From: QNYQ01 sp964542985
Lineage (GTDB): Archaea; Thermoproteota; Thermoprotei_A; Sulfolobales; Pyrodictiaceae
Reading direction: 5' to 3'
Assembly (NCBI GenBank): GCA_964542985.1
Contig: CAZIWH010000018.1
Span: 1 to 27,019 of the forward strand
Length of the DNA: 27,019 nt
Shown: piece by piece, positions 14,078 through 22,018 of the stretch
Layout of the letters: every line of letters starts with the position of its first letter
Position numbering within the stretch: position 1 is the stretch's first letter
Notes under the pieces: generated by a model
Seen by the model: the letters and a program-made list of their open reading frames with translations, nothing else
What the model was told of the DNA's origin: nothing
Database searches by the model: none
Program-made: the position numbers and the translations under genes

Positions 14078-16135
14078 TTGAGGAACGCCCTCGCCTTCGC
14101 CGTGGTCGCCTCCGCACTGATAGTCGTAGCCGCGGGGGCATTAATTATAACGAGATCGCCCGTCATGACTGCCACGCTGTTCCCAACCAAGACCGTGACT
14201 GTGACCAAGACCGTTACCAGCCCCTTCACCCTTTACACCACGTTGACCACCACCGCTACCGAGACAACTGAGAGAACCAGAACCATCACCGTGACTTCGA
14301 CTATAACGGTGGCGCCGCCGAGCCGTGAGAAGACGGTCACAGTCACCAAGCTCGCCACCCTTACGAGAACCGTGACTGCCACGGAGGCACATACTGTCAC
14401 AGTCACCGCGACTAAGACCGTAACGGAGACTGTGACCGTCGCCCCCTTGCCCGCTCCTAGCACATCGGGGAGCTCAAGTGCTGGGAGCAGTCTCTACTAC
14501 TCGGAGCCCCCGCCCCCTCCGCCGCCTCCACCGGGGGCCCCCGGTATCGGGCCGGTGAAGGTCTACACAGCCGATGGCCTCCTAGTAGTTAAGAGAATAG
14601 ATGGCTACCACGGCGTCCTGAGCCTGGAGTACACTGTGGCTAGGCGGGGTTCCACCGTACTCACGCTCACAGCCCCCGGCGTAGCTGAGGAGGGTCTCGC
14701 ATCCGTGTTTTTCAATGCCAGCAGAGAGGGCGTGGTTATCGCCTGGGATGAGGCTTCTGTCGCGGAAAAGCTAGGCCCCGGCGTATACGAGTTCAACATC
14801 TACGGCGCCGAGGGCAAGGGATGGAGCTGCATACTCGAGTCCGAGCCGCCCCTCCTGGCCGTTAGGAGCTGCACCGAGATGAACTATATCACCGCCCCGA
14901 TACCCGTGGCGCCCGGCACCGGGAGCTACGATACCATAGCCTCTGCCATCGTACTCGGGATAAACGAGACGAGCCTCGCAGCTGTGAAGGCCGCGCTCTA
15001 CGGCTCCACCAGGGCCACGGGCCCGTGGGCAGCCTGGGAGGCACTAATGTGGACAGAGCAGAACACACAGTACGACTACGCTAAGATGAAGCTGCTGGGC
15101 AGCGGCGTCGAGGTAGGGGTCTACGGGCCCCTAGGCTTCCTCAAGAAGAGGAGCGGTGTGTGCAGCGACTACGCTGTCTTCCTGGCAGCCGCGACGCTCA
15201 GCCAAGGGCTGGACAGCTACATCATCCTCTTCCCCCGCGCCATGCACGCCGCCGCTGCTGTCGCGCTCAACAGGACACTATTCGTCCTCGACCAGAGGCT
15301 TCCTCCGATAGAGCTCCAAGACTACCTCCAGTACGTTGACCCCCTCGAGACGAGACTGGTAATCTACCACCTCCACCTGGCCGGCGCAGGCGTCTACGTC
15401 GTAGGCTACACTCTGAGCACTAGGAGCGTGATAGACAGGTTTCCCACGGATCATCTGACGAAGGCCGAGGAGGAGAGGGTGGTGGAGAAGTTGTCAGCAA
15501 CAACCGGGATGGAAGAGAACCCGGCGCTGCTCACCGTCCTTGAAACCGGGCTGGGGGGCGCCTTCACCGCGTACTCGCTTCCAAGGCTACCGGGGCTAGC
15601 TGTGGAGCAGCCGCCGGTGCCGCTAGACCGTGCCTACAGCCCGGTGTTCGCGGAGCAATGGGCCACTTGGCTGGCCTCAAAGGCCGCCGAGATGATTAGA
15701 ACCTATTTCCCTAGCGCCATGGGTGGCTCATTCGCGCTCCTGGTGTCCGACAGCTCTAATGCTACGCGCGTAGAGGTCTACGCTGTAAAGCAGCGGGGCT
15801 TCCACGTGAGCACATCCCTTGCGGCCCCCTACCTCTACATCAAGTTGTCCACCTCGGAGCCTATAACCAGCCCAGAGACCCAGGTGGTGCTAAACCTCTA
15901 CAGGCGGGAAGGCGGCAACACAACGCTATGCGGCATGATAGTGCCGCCCGGCTACACCTCACCGCTGCCCCACATAGTGGCACACAAGTGGATCGCCGCA
16001 TCCAACACCGTACTGATAGAAGTCGATATGGCGAGGCTGCTGGACCTAGTCTCGACAAGCTGCGGCGGCAAGGCATACCTAGGCGTCTGGCTGAGAGACA
16101 ACCTGATCTACGTGCTCCACGTCAAAGCAAAATAG
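14078..16135 (+). CDS. Surface-anchored transglutaminase-like protein with Thr/Val stalk
   Basis: The 685-aa protein has an N-terminal membrane anchor (about residues 3-25), a stalk of TVTVTKTVT-type repeats (38-122), a Ser-rich stretch and nine prolines in a row (144-152), then a globular outer part. This contains a transglutaminase-like triad: Cys362 in SGVCSDYAVFLAA, His390 in AMHAAAAVAL and Asp405 in FVLDQRLP, with the spacing of the archaeal and bacterial cysteine-protease-like members of the family. It probably acts outside the cell as a protease or cross-linking enzyme on envelope proteins; the exact reaction is unknown. Start TTG at 14078 directly precedes the anchor. The C-terminal 200 residues (beta-rich) are not recognised. 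Confidence 0.75.
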   Translation: MRNALAFAVVASALIVVAAGALIITRSPVMTATLFPTKTVTVTKTVTSPFTLYTTLTTTATETTERTRTITVTSTITVAPPSREKTVTVTKLATLTRTVTATEAHTVTVTATKTVTETVTVAPLPAPSTSGSSSAGSSLYYSEPPPPPPPPPGAPGIGPVKVYTADGLLVVKRIDGYHGVLSLEYTVARRGSTVLTLTAPGVAEEGLASVFFNASREGVVIAWDEASVAEKLGPGVYEFNIYGAEGKGWSCILESEPPLLAVRSCTEMNYITAPIPVAPGTGSYDTIASAIVLGINETSLAAVKAALYGSTRATGPWAAWEALMWTEQNTQYDYAKMKLLGSGVEVGVYGPLGFLKKRSGVCSDYAVFLAAATLSQGLDSYIILFPRAMHAAAAVALNRTLFVLDQRLPPIELQDYLQYVDPLETRLVIYHLHLAGAGVYVVGYTLSTRSVIDRFPTDHLTKAEEERVVEKLSATTGMEENPALLTVLETGLGGAFTAYSLPRLPGLAVEQPPVPLDRAYSPVFAEQWATWLASKAAEMIRTYFPSAMGGSFALLVSDSSNATRVEVYAVKQRGFHVSTSLAAPYLYIKLSTSEPITSPETQVVLNLYRREGGNTTLCGMIVPPGYTSPLPHIVAHKWIAASNTVLIEVDMARLLDLVSTSCGGKAYLGVWLRDNLIYVLHVKAK
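14189..14443 (+). repeat. Low-complexity coding repeats (TVT stalk)
   Basis: Imperfect repeats of ACCGTGACTGTGACC type encode Thr-Val-Thr-Lys units, residues about 38-122 of the transglutaminase-like protein. Such Thr-rich stalks are common in crenarchaeal cell-surface proteins and are often glycosylated. Confidence 0.75.
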
Positions 16136-16162
16136 CCCGGCCTGCTCAGCAGCAGCCATCTC

Positions 16163-16170
16163 CTTATAAT
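16163..16170 (+). promoter_or_regulatory. TATA box for permease gene
   Basis: CTTATAAT predicts transcription from about 16193. That lies after the TTG at 16185 and before the TTG at 16212, and so supports the later start. Confidence 0.5.
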
Positions 16171-16211
16171 GCTTTGAGCATCGCTTGTGCTACACTAGCC
16201 CTGGAAGAGCC

Positions 16212-17552
16212 TTGCCGGCACGGAAGGGTAAGCTAAGCCTATGGGAGGCAACAGCTATCGCGGTCGGTATAATAATCGGCGCTAGCATTTTCTCCATACT
16301 CGGCGTGGGCGCCGAGATAGCTGGAAGAAACCTGCCGCTAGCCTTCGCGTTGGCGAGCGCCGCGGCGACGCTAGTGGCCTACTCCTACGCTAAGCTCGGC
16401 TCGAAGTTCATATCCAATGCCGGCCCCATAGAGTTTATCGTTAGGGGCATCGGTGACAACATTTTCACCGGGATGCTGGCATTCCTCTTATGGTTCACCT
16501 ACGTGGTATCCATATCGCTGTTCGCGGTAACCTTTGCCGGCTACTTCCTGGCGCTCTTCCACCTACAGCACAGCTATGTCAACATGGCTATAGTGGAGGT
16601 AGCAATAGTAATAGTGTTCACTATACTCAACTTCTTCGGCTCCAAGGCAGTGGGCAGGGCTGAAAGCCTCATAGTGGCCGCGAAGCTTGGCATACTAGGG
16701 CTCTTCATCATAGCTGGCATCTGGACTATACATCCAAGCTGGGTAGTCCCGCAGATGGACAGCAAGCACCTCATGGGCGCCATCTACGCCATGACCATAT
16801 TCTTCTTGAGCTACACGGGGTTCGGACTAGTCACAAACGCTTCAGAGGACATAGAGGAGCCCGAGAAAAATGTACCGAGAGCAATATACTTGAGCCTAGT
16901 GATAGTAACCATAGTCTACATATCTATCGCGATAGTAGCCGTGGGCAACCTGCCGATAGAGGAACTAGTTAAAGCCAAGGACTATGCCCTGGCCATGGCA
17001 GCTAAACCGTTCCTAGGCGAGTTCGGATTCACGCTGATCTCCATAGGCGCACTGCTATCAACAAGCAGCGCGATAAACGCGACCCTCTATGGCGGCGCTA
17101 ACATAGCCTACGCTCTGGCTAAGAAGGGTGAACTGCCTCGAGTGTTCGAGCGCAAAGTATGGTTCGGGGAGCCCGAGGGCCTCTACATAACAGCGTTGCT
17201 CGGCATATTCTTCGCCCTCTTCTTGAACCTTGATGGCATCGCCGCAGTGTGCAGCGCCACCTTCATAAGCACCTATATAGCGGTCATCGTTGCCCACTGG
17301 AAGCTCGCGGACATAACCCGCGGCAACCGCGGCATAATAGCGCTAAGCCTAGCAGTGGTGCTGGCCATATTCGCGCTACTGATGAAGCTTCAATGGGACA
17401 CTAACCAGAGAGCCTTCTACACGACAGTCGGCGTCTACACAGCGTCCCTGGTGATAGAGTATGTGTATAGGAGGCTAACAGGCAGGACCCTTAAGGAGCG
17501 GATTGCCTACGTACCCTCGACCAAGGAGATGAGGAGGAGGATGAAGCTCTAG
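16212..17552 (+). CDS. APC-superfamily amino acid permease
   Basis: The 446-aa protein has about twelve hydrophobic membrane segments and the APC signature in the first: AIAVGIIIGASIFSILG, the unwound GxxxGxxIF substrate-binding motif. FFLSYTGFGLVTNASEDIEEPEKNVPRAI is the conserved segment after TM6 (usually ...EE.KNP.RN.PRAI), and LSTSSAINATLYGGANIAYALAKKGELP matches the TM8 region of the family. It should import amino acids or polyamines by proton or sodium symport; the substrate is not evident. I prefer TTG 16212 because the TATA box places the transcript start downstream of TTG 16185; GGAAG lies just before it. Its stop shares CTAG with the convergent gene (17549-17552). Confidence 0.85.
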   Translation: MPARKGKLSLWEATAIAVGIIIGASIFSILGVGAEIAGRNLPLAFALASAAATLVAYSYAKLGSKFISNAGPIEFIVRGIGDNIFTGMLAFLLWFTYVVSISLFAVTFAGYFLALFHLQHSYVNMAIVEVAIVIVFTILNFFGSKAVGRAESLIVAAKLGILGLFIIAGIWTIHPSWVVPQMDSKHLMGAIYAMTIFFLSYTGFGLVTNASEDIEEPEKNVPRAIYLSLVIVTIVYISIAIVAVGNLPIEELVKAKDYALAMAAKPFLGEFGFTLISIGALLSTSSAINATLYGGANIAYALAKKGELPRVFERKVWFGEPEGLYITALLGIFFALFLNLDGIAAVCSATFISTYIAVIVAHWKLADITRGNRGIIALSLAVVLAIFALLMKLQWDTNQRAFYTTVGVYTASLVIEYVYRRLTGRTLKERIAYVPSTKEMRRRMKL

Positions 17553-17845
17553 CAGCCCGGAGGCCCTCCTGCCCGGGTGAGCAGCTTTTTCAAGACCGGG
17601 GACAGCCTCTCGTCTCTGAGGATCAGGTAGCCGTCCCTTATCTCTACGGTGCCTCTGGCCTCCAGGTTCTCGATAAACCTCGTAAGCCTATCCAGTACGT
17701 CGCCCTTGCAAACGAGCACTCCCCTCTCTTGTGCCATCCTAACCTCCTCTACTAGCTCCTCTACCCTTACCTTGCCACGGTTAAGGAGGAGCGAGAGAAC
17801 GAAGGCCTCCAGCCCCATACGCCCGACCAAGGGACGCTCTCCCAC
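17549..17845 (-). CDS. Small winged-helix-like protein
   Basis: The 98-aa protein has the order helix (GLEAFVLSLLLNRGKV), helix (RVEELVEEVRMAQE), longer helix (KGDVLDRLTRFIENLEARGT) and beta hairpin (VEIRDGYLILRD), the layout of a winged-helix DNA-binding domain. It may be a transcription factor or a subunit of a larger complex. It begins at GTG 17845, five bases after the stop of the DHH gene, so the two are coupled; ATG 17818 is a shorter alternative starting right at the first helix. Cys46 and Cys98 are the only cysteines. Confidence 0.6.
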   Translation of the reverse strand: MGERPLVGRMGLEAFVLSLLLNRGKVRVEELVEEVRMAQERGVLVCKGDVLDRLTRFIENLEARGTVEIRDGYLILRDERLSPVLKKLLTRAGGPPGC

Positions 17846-17850
17846 CTAAT

Positions 17851-18864
17851 TCATTTACCATCCCCCTCAGCCCTGCACGCCATAAAGGCTCTCGCAACCA
17901 TGCGGGCGAGTTGCCCTGGACCCATGGAGAGGCTAGGCCTCGGCGCACCGGCTACCTCACTGTGGCCTCCGCCGCCAAGCTGGCCGGCCACACAGCTGGC
18001 ATCGGCACCGCCCATGGTTCTTATGCTGAGGCCCCTGGGGTAGGCTATCACTGCCACGTCCACGTCGCCGGGGACTAGGCCGGCACGCTCCAGGTCGCAG
18101 CCGCTTATCTCCGGCGGCGGCACAAGAACCGCGACCTTAACGCCCTGGAACTCGTATCGGAAGAGCCTGGTGGAGCCCCGGAGCCTCCCAAAGTACTCCT
18201 CCGCCCTCTTCTCGTAGACCTCCCCGGCCCAGTCCGGCCAGAGGATGCCGGAGGCCAGCGCCTCAGCAGCCCTGGCGGCAGACCTGGGGCCTAGGATGCG
18301 GAGCACTATTCTCCACTTCTCCGCCAGGGGGTGCGGGCGGCAAGAGTCGTCGGCTAGGGCTATCTCAACTATTTTCTCGGAGACGGGGTCGCCTCGGCAC
18401 CTGACGGCGAGGCAGGCTATGTCCGCCGTTACCCTTCTCCTGTCAAGCACCAGGACGGCGCCCGCCTCCTCAAGCATCCTCCTAGACTTCTCTTCCCAGG
18501 CGTGGTGGTCGAACCATACAAGCCTCCCAAGGCGGAGCGCAGAGGCTATTGAGGCTGCATCACCGCTCCCCCCGGGGCTCAGGTCGGCCACCACGACGGC
18601 GCCCAGGGGCCCGGACGAGCGTAGGGCGCGGACAATGCTCCTCCTAGCTGATCTAGCCCCTGTTGGGAGGAGCTTCACCGACGCGCCCCAGCGGCGGGCG
18701 GCTCTAGCAACGACGGCGGCCGCCCCGATGCCGTCAAGGTCTATGTGGTGCACTATGGTTATCCTCCTAGCCTTGGCTATTACCTCCCTAGCCCTAGCGT
18801 AGGGGGTGCTAGACTCAGCCGCCAAAAATCTCACCGTGCCTCTCCGTAGACAGCAGTACCCCAT
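17851..18864 (-). CDS. DHH-family phosphoesterase
   Basis: The 337-aa protein has the DHH-family motifs in order: HHIDLDGIGAAAV (39-51), a lone Asp94 in VVVADLSPGG, FDHHAWEE (118-125), DIACLAVRC (148-156) with an Asp of motif IV, and the Gly-rich GGGGHSEVAG (297-306) of the DHHA1 substrate domain. Members are Mn-dependent phosphodiesterases such as RecJ-like exonucleases, nanoRNases and cyclic dinucleotide hydrolases. Its size fits NrnA- or archaeal RecJ-like (GAN-type or Hje-type) proteins; which activity applies is open. Start ATG 18864 follows GGGGG after a 4-base spacer; a later GTG (residue 11) is possible. It lies between the GH130-like gene (57-base gap) and the small wHTH gene. Confidence 0.85.
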   Translation of the reverse strand: MGYCCLRRGTVRFLAAESSTPYARAREVIAKARRITIVHHIDLDGIGAAAVVARAARRWGASVKLLPTGARSARRSIVRALRSSGPLGAVVVADLSPGGSGDAASIASALRLGRLVWFDHHAWEEKSRRMLEEAGAVLVLDRRRVTADIACLAVRCRGDPVSEKIVEIALADDSCRPHPLAEKWRIVLRILGPRSAARAAEALASGILWPDWAGEVYEKRAEEYFGRLRGSTRLFRYEFQGVKVAVLVPPPEISGCDLERAGLVPGDVDVAVIAYPRGLSIRTMGGADASCVAGQLGGGGHSEVAGAPRPSLSMGPGQLARMVARAFMACRAEGDGK

Positions 18865-18921
18865 ATTGCCCCCGTTGCTGCGTGAAGCGTTGCGGCCGGA
18901 GCCACAAAACTGATACAGTGT

Positions 18922-20019
18922 CTAGTGGATACGGCCCTTGTCCAAGAGGCCCAGGAGCTCGTCGATGCTGATCTCCGCCAGCCCTGCCATGTAGTCGGCG
19001 GCGCCGTAGCTTAGGAGTAGGCGGCTGCGGTCAAGCCTCCATATGCCGCAGGGGAATATCGTGTAGGAGCGGTCGCCGTACACCTCGTATAGGGTCCTGG
19101 GCTCCATTATGTACCTTGGCGTCACAGCATTGACTACCAGTCCCTCGCCGGATTCCTCGAGCTCGGCGGCGAAGAGCCTGTAGGCTGTCAAGCTCTTATC
19201 AACGCCATGGAGGAAGGCAAGTATCTTCCCTCCACCGAGCCTTATAGGCGGGGTAGCCCAGCCTATCTTCGCCTCGAACCGTGCGGGCTCCATCACCAGC
19301 GCTGTCTGGCCAAGCACCAGTTCGCGTATGTTCTCTCCCGGCTGCTCTATAAGCTCTGTGAGTGTCTTCTTGTCCACCTTGCTTGCCACGAGGTAGAACT
19401 TTTCGTCGACCAAGTGCAGCCTGTGGAAGAAGTATATGCTTTCACCCATGTCTACGAAGAACGCGTTCTTAGCCGTGATCACTTGTTCCTGGAGTCTACC
19501 GGACAATGTTGTTACAAGCTTCTTGTGCCACCTGCTGTCGCTGATTCTGACCGCGGTAACGGGTATTGTCCTAATTCTCCCCTTTATCGGCTCAAAGTAG
19601 TATCTCGTCCTACCGGTGTAGGTCATTAGGAGCTTGTCGCCGAGCTTATAGACCCTCGGATCCTCGGTGCCCCAGAAGTCGTACTGGGTTGACGGGTAGA
19701 CCACTAGCCTACCCGAGTAGTAGTTAAGGTTCACATCCCCCGTCTCTATGTCATCTAGCGGTATCTTGACCTCGGCTATCGCGGAGACATACTTGTAGTA
19801 GCCCACTATTACTCTAACGTATAGTCTCGCCTCGCCATCTATTATCGCCAGCGCCGGGTTGAAGGCAGCTATAGGGTTACCCACCGGGTGATCGTTGATA
19901 TAGAGCCTTTTAGGCGATATGACGCCGATGCGGCGCGCTATGTCCTCTGTCTCTGGGTGCCTGATTCTCTCCGCCTCTTCGCTCCCCGGCACCCGGGGGA
20001 AGAGCCCCGCGTACGCCAA
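18922..20019 (-). CDS. GH130-like glycoside phosphorylase/hydrolase
   Basis: The 365-aa protein follows the five-bladed propeller GH130 family (older name DUF377): FNPALAIIDGEARLYVRV (53-70) forms the first blade, FWGTEDPRVY (115-124) is the GxEDPR motif holding the catalytic acid, and a YGAADYMAGLAEISIDELL segment near the C-terminus closes the propeller. Known members phosphorolyse or hydrolyse beta-mannosides, including beta-1,2-mannooligosaccharides. No signal peptide is seen, so it should act in the cytoplasm on a mannoside or storage/compatible-solute sugar. The start is TTG 20019 with GGGGCT upstream. The gene follows the zinc-ribbon protein by 62 bases. Confidence 0.8.
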   Translation of the reverse strand: MAYAGLFPRVPGSEEAERIRHPETEDIARRIGVISPKRLYINDHPVGNPIAAFNPALAIIDGEARLYVRVIVGYYKYVSAIAEVKIPLDDIETGDVNLNYYSGRLVVYPSTQYDFWGTEDPRVYKLGDKLLMTYTGRTRYYFEPIKGRIRTIPVTAVRISDSRWHKKLVTTLSGRLQEQVITAKNAFFVDMGESIYFFHRLHLVDEKFYLVASKVDKKTLTELIEQPGENIRELVLGQTALVMEPARFEAKIGWATPPIRLGGGKILAFLHGVDKSLTAYRLFAAELEESGEGLVVNAVTPRYIMEPRTLYEVYGDRSYTIFPCGIWRLDRSRLLLSYGAADYMAGLAEISIDELLGLLDKGRIH

Positions 20020-20081
20020 AGAGCCCCGGCCCCGCCCCTAAAGCTAGGGACGCGGGCCCCCTCCTGCCTTGACGCTAAATA

Positions 20082-21224
20082 TTACGCTATTCCCGCAGCA
20101 TAGTAGTGGCCGACACTGTAGTGGTAGATGCTGTAGTCTGCAAGCCTCCCCGTCGCCGGATCAATGGGATAGAAGCTCATCTCCAGGGGGTAGGCGAGAG
20201 CCGATGCAAGCTCGTCTGCCACACGTTTGGCCAGATCGGGGGAGGCGAAGCTCGGGGCATAGGCTAGCACTTCTGCAGGCTCCACGGGGGGCAGCGGCGT
20301 CTCGAGGCTCTCTAGCCACGACATATTATCCTCGAGCAGCTCCAGGGCTATCCTTGCTACGAGGTCCGCCCTGGCCTCCCTGGTCAGCTCAAGCCTCCAG
20401 GCCCCTCTCATCGAATAAACTAGCTGCTTAGTGTCGCGTTTGCACATCCTTGCCGCAAAGAACTTGTCTATAAGCGTCTCGAGGCCCTCCCAGTCCGGCC
20501 TCATGTTAGCCTCTCTAGCCTTCCTCGCCAGGCGTGCCGCGTCAAGCCTCCGGCTACATATTGCTTCTATATCGTCAGACACTATCTGAAAGATCATGGA
20601 TTCGAGCTTGACGTTCCTCACTATGAAAATGTCTCCCCGGACATCGAATAAATCGTCTAGCAGCTTCTCTAGGAGAATGCGCACCAGGACACTTTCCACC
20701 CTATACTCGTCAAGCTTTTGTACGTCTATCTCCCACTCGGCCACTGGTACGGCCGCCGTCTCGTATTCAAGCGTTATCATGCGCAGAAGGTTCCTTACCT
20801 CGTCCTTCTTAACTTTGTTTATCTTGGAAAGCCATTTTATTACGTCCTTGTCAAAGCTGCCAGGCTTGTAGAGGAGTGCGCGGCGGCAGCGCTCACAGAC
20901 AGGCGTTATCTCATAGAGGACTGCCCTACCCCTCATCGCGCCATGGGCGACGTGGTACCTCCAATACTCCCACGCATCAACAGCCCTGCGGCCGCAGAAG
21001 GGGCACCTCCCTCGGGAAATGGTCTCCATAAGCTCCCTTATAGAGCCCAACAGTGTCTCAAGAGTATCCACGTCTATGCCGAAGAGCCTCGAGAGGAGCA
21101 GAGGGTCTATCCTAGCCAGGACCCGGAGAGTAGCAGACTCTAGAGCCGGAGGCCTAGGCCTGGGGCACAGCTTGCTGAGCACGCTGCATGGATGCGAGTA
21201 CAGCTCAACCAGCGGAACCGTCAT
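20082..21224 (-). CDS. Hypothetical protein with CxxC...CxxC zinc ribbon
   Basis: The 380-aa protein has one recognisable element: CPFCGRRAVDAWEYWRY at about residues 73-89 followed 25-30 residues later by CERCRRAL, with a His-Val-Ala-His in between, the pattern of a zinc ribbon or HNH-like module. The rest is helical and charged (KINKVKKDEVRNLL and similar). I do not recognise a family. I chose ATG 21224 because GGAGGGT lies 12 bases upstream and an ATAGAAAC TATA-like element (21279-21286) predicts a transcript start near 21257; the TTG at 21260 would lie at or before it. The upstream gene is divergent. Zinc plus charged helices suggests nucleic-acid binding, by inference only. Confidence 0.6.
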   Translation of the reverse strand: MTVPLVELYSHPCSVLSKLCPRPRPPALESATLRVLARIDPLLLSRLFGIDVDTLETLLGSIRELMETISRGRCPFCGRRAVDAWEYWRYHVAHGAMRGRAVLYEITPVCERCRRALLYKPGSFDKDVIKWLSKINKVKKDEVRNLLRMITLEYETAAVPVAEWEIDVQKLDEYRVESVLVRILLEKLLDDLFDVRGDIFIVRNVKLESMIFQIVSDDIEAICSRRLDAARLARKAREANMRPDWEGLETLIDKFFAARMCKRDTKQLVYSMRGAWRLELTREARADLVARIALELLEDNMSWLESLETPLPPVEPAEVLAYAPSFASPDLAKRVADELASALAYPLEMSFYPIDPATGRLADYSIYHYSVGHYYAAGIA

Positions 21225-21313
21225 ATCGCATCGCCGACCCTCCTTCCCAAGGGGGCTCAAAGGAGCCTAGATGAACCAGTTTCTATCCACAGCTTCCTTC
21301 GCCTAACCTGGAG

Positions 21314-21321
21314 CAATATAA
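21314..21321 (+). promoter_or_regulatory. TATA box for flavin reductase gene
   Basis: CAATATAA is centred 26 bases before about 21344; the leader GGGGTGAACTCGC then carries GGTGA six bases before the GTG start at 21356. Confidence 0.55.
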
Positions 21322-21355
21322 GCTTCCCCGGCACATGACACTGGGGTGAACTCGC

Positions 21356-21940
21356 GTGGCGCCTCCCGGGTACCGGGACGCCAGGGGGAAGTGGTACTAC
21401 CTCCTTCACCCCCGGCCGGTTTACATCATAGCCGCCGAGGCCGCCGGCAAGGCAAACTTTATGGCGGCTAGCTGGGTTATGCCGCTGAGCGAGGAGCCCC
21501 CAAGGATAGTCTTGGCGCTCGACAAGGAGTCCTATACTGCACGTCTGATAATAGACTCCAACGTGTTCACAGTAAACGTGCTCGGTGTGGAGTGGCGCGA
21601 CTTCATCTATACTGCCGGCACCACGACCGGAGCTAGGGTAAACAAGGAGGAGGCCCTTGGAGCCAAGCTGGCCAGGGATACCGCTACTGGCGCGCCTAGG
21701 CTAGAACACCCACGACCCCTCGGAGTCATAGAGGCCAGGCTCTACCGCCTCCTAAGCGATATAGCCGAAGACGTACACCTTGTCATAGCAGACGTGGCTG
21801 CAGCCTACGCCGACCCGGAGCACTTCAATCCCCGCTATGGCTGGAACCTCAGGGAGACGCGGATAGCTATGCATGCCGCGGGCAGGGGCTTCACAACCAA
21901 CAACGGGCTGCTGACGGCGAGGCGCCTCATAAACCCCTAG
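21356..21940 (+). CDS. Flavin reductase-like FMN-binding split-barrel protein
   Basis: The 194-aa protein begins with the family pattern HPRPVYIIAAEAAGKANFMAASWVMPLS: PRPV entry strand, then a small-residue Asn-containing FMN loop, and SEEPPRIVLALDKESYTARLI and FTVNVLG follow as in FMN-binding flavin reductase-like proteins. Members reduce FMN with NAD(P)H, or bind FMN and serve as oxidoreductases of unknown substrate. Size is usual for the archaeal group. The start is GTG 21356 with GGTGA six bases upstream and a good TATA box. The gene is alone on this strand; it is convergent with rtcB, 78 bases downstream. Confidence 0.85.
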   Translation: MAPPGYRDARGKWYYLLHPRPVYIIAAEAAGKANFMAASWVMPLSEEPPRIVLALDKESYTARLIIDSNVFTVNVLGVEWRDFIYTAGTTTGARVNKEEALGAKLARDTATGAPRLEHPRPLGVIEARLYRLLSDIAEDVHLVIADVAAAYADPEHFNPRYGWNLRETRIAMHAAGRGFTTNNGLLTARRLINP

Positions 21941-21993
21941 CTTCATACCCCTAAGGCTTCGAACGATGAGGCCTTACGTGCAGCGGGTGCCTA

Positions 21994-22002
21994 GCAAAAA
22001 GA
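21994..22002 (-). terminator. T-rich terminator after rtcB
   Basis: The minus strand reads TCTTTTTGC about 20 bases after the rtcB stop. A TAAGGC...GCCTTA inverted repeat (21952-21976) lies further on, between the two convergent genes. Confidence 0.4.
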
Positions 22003-22018
22003 GGGGATAGCGCCGGGC

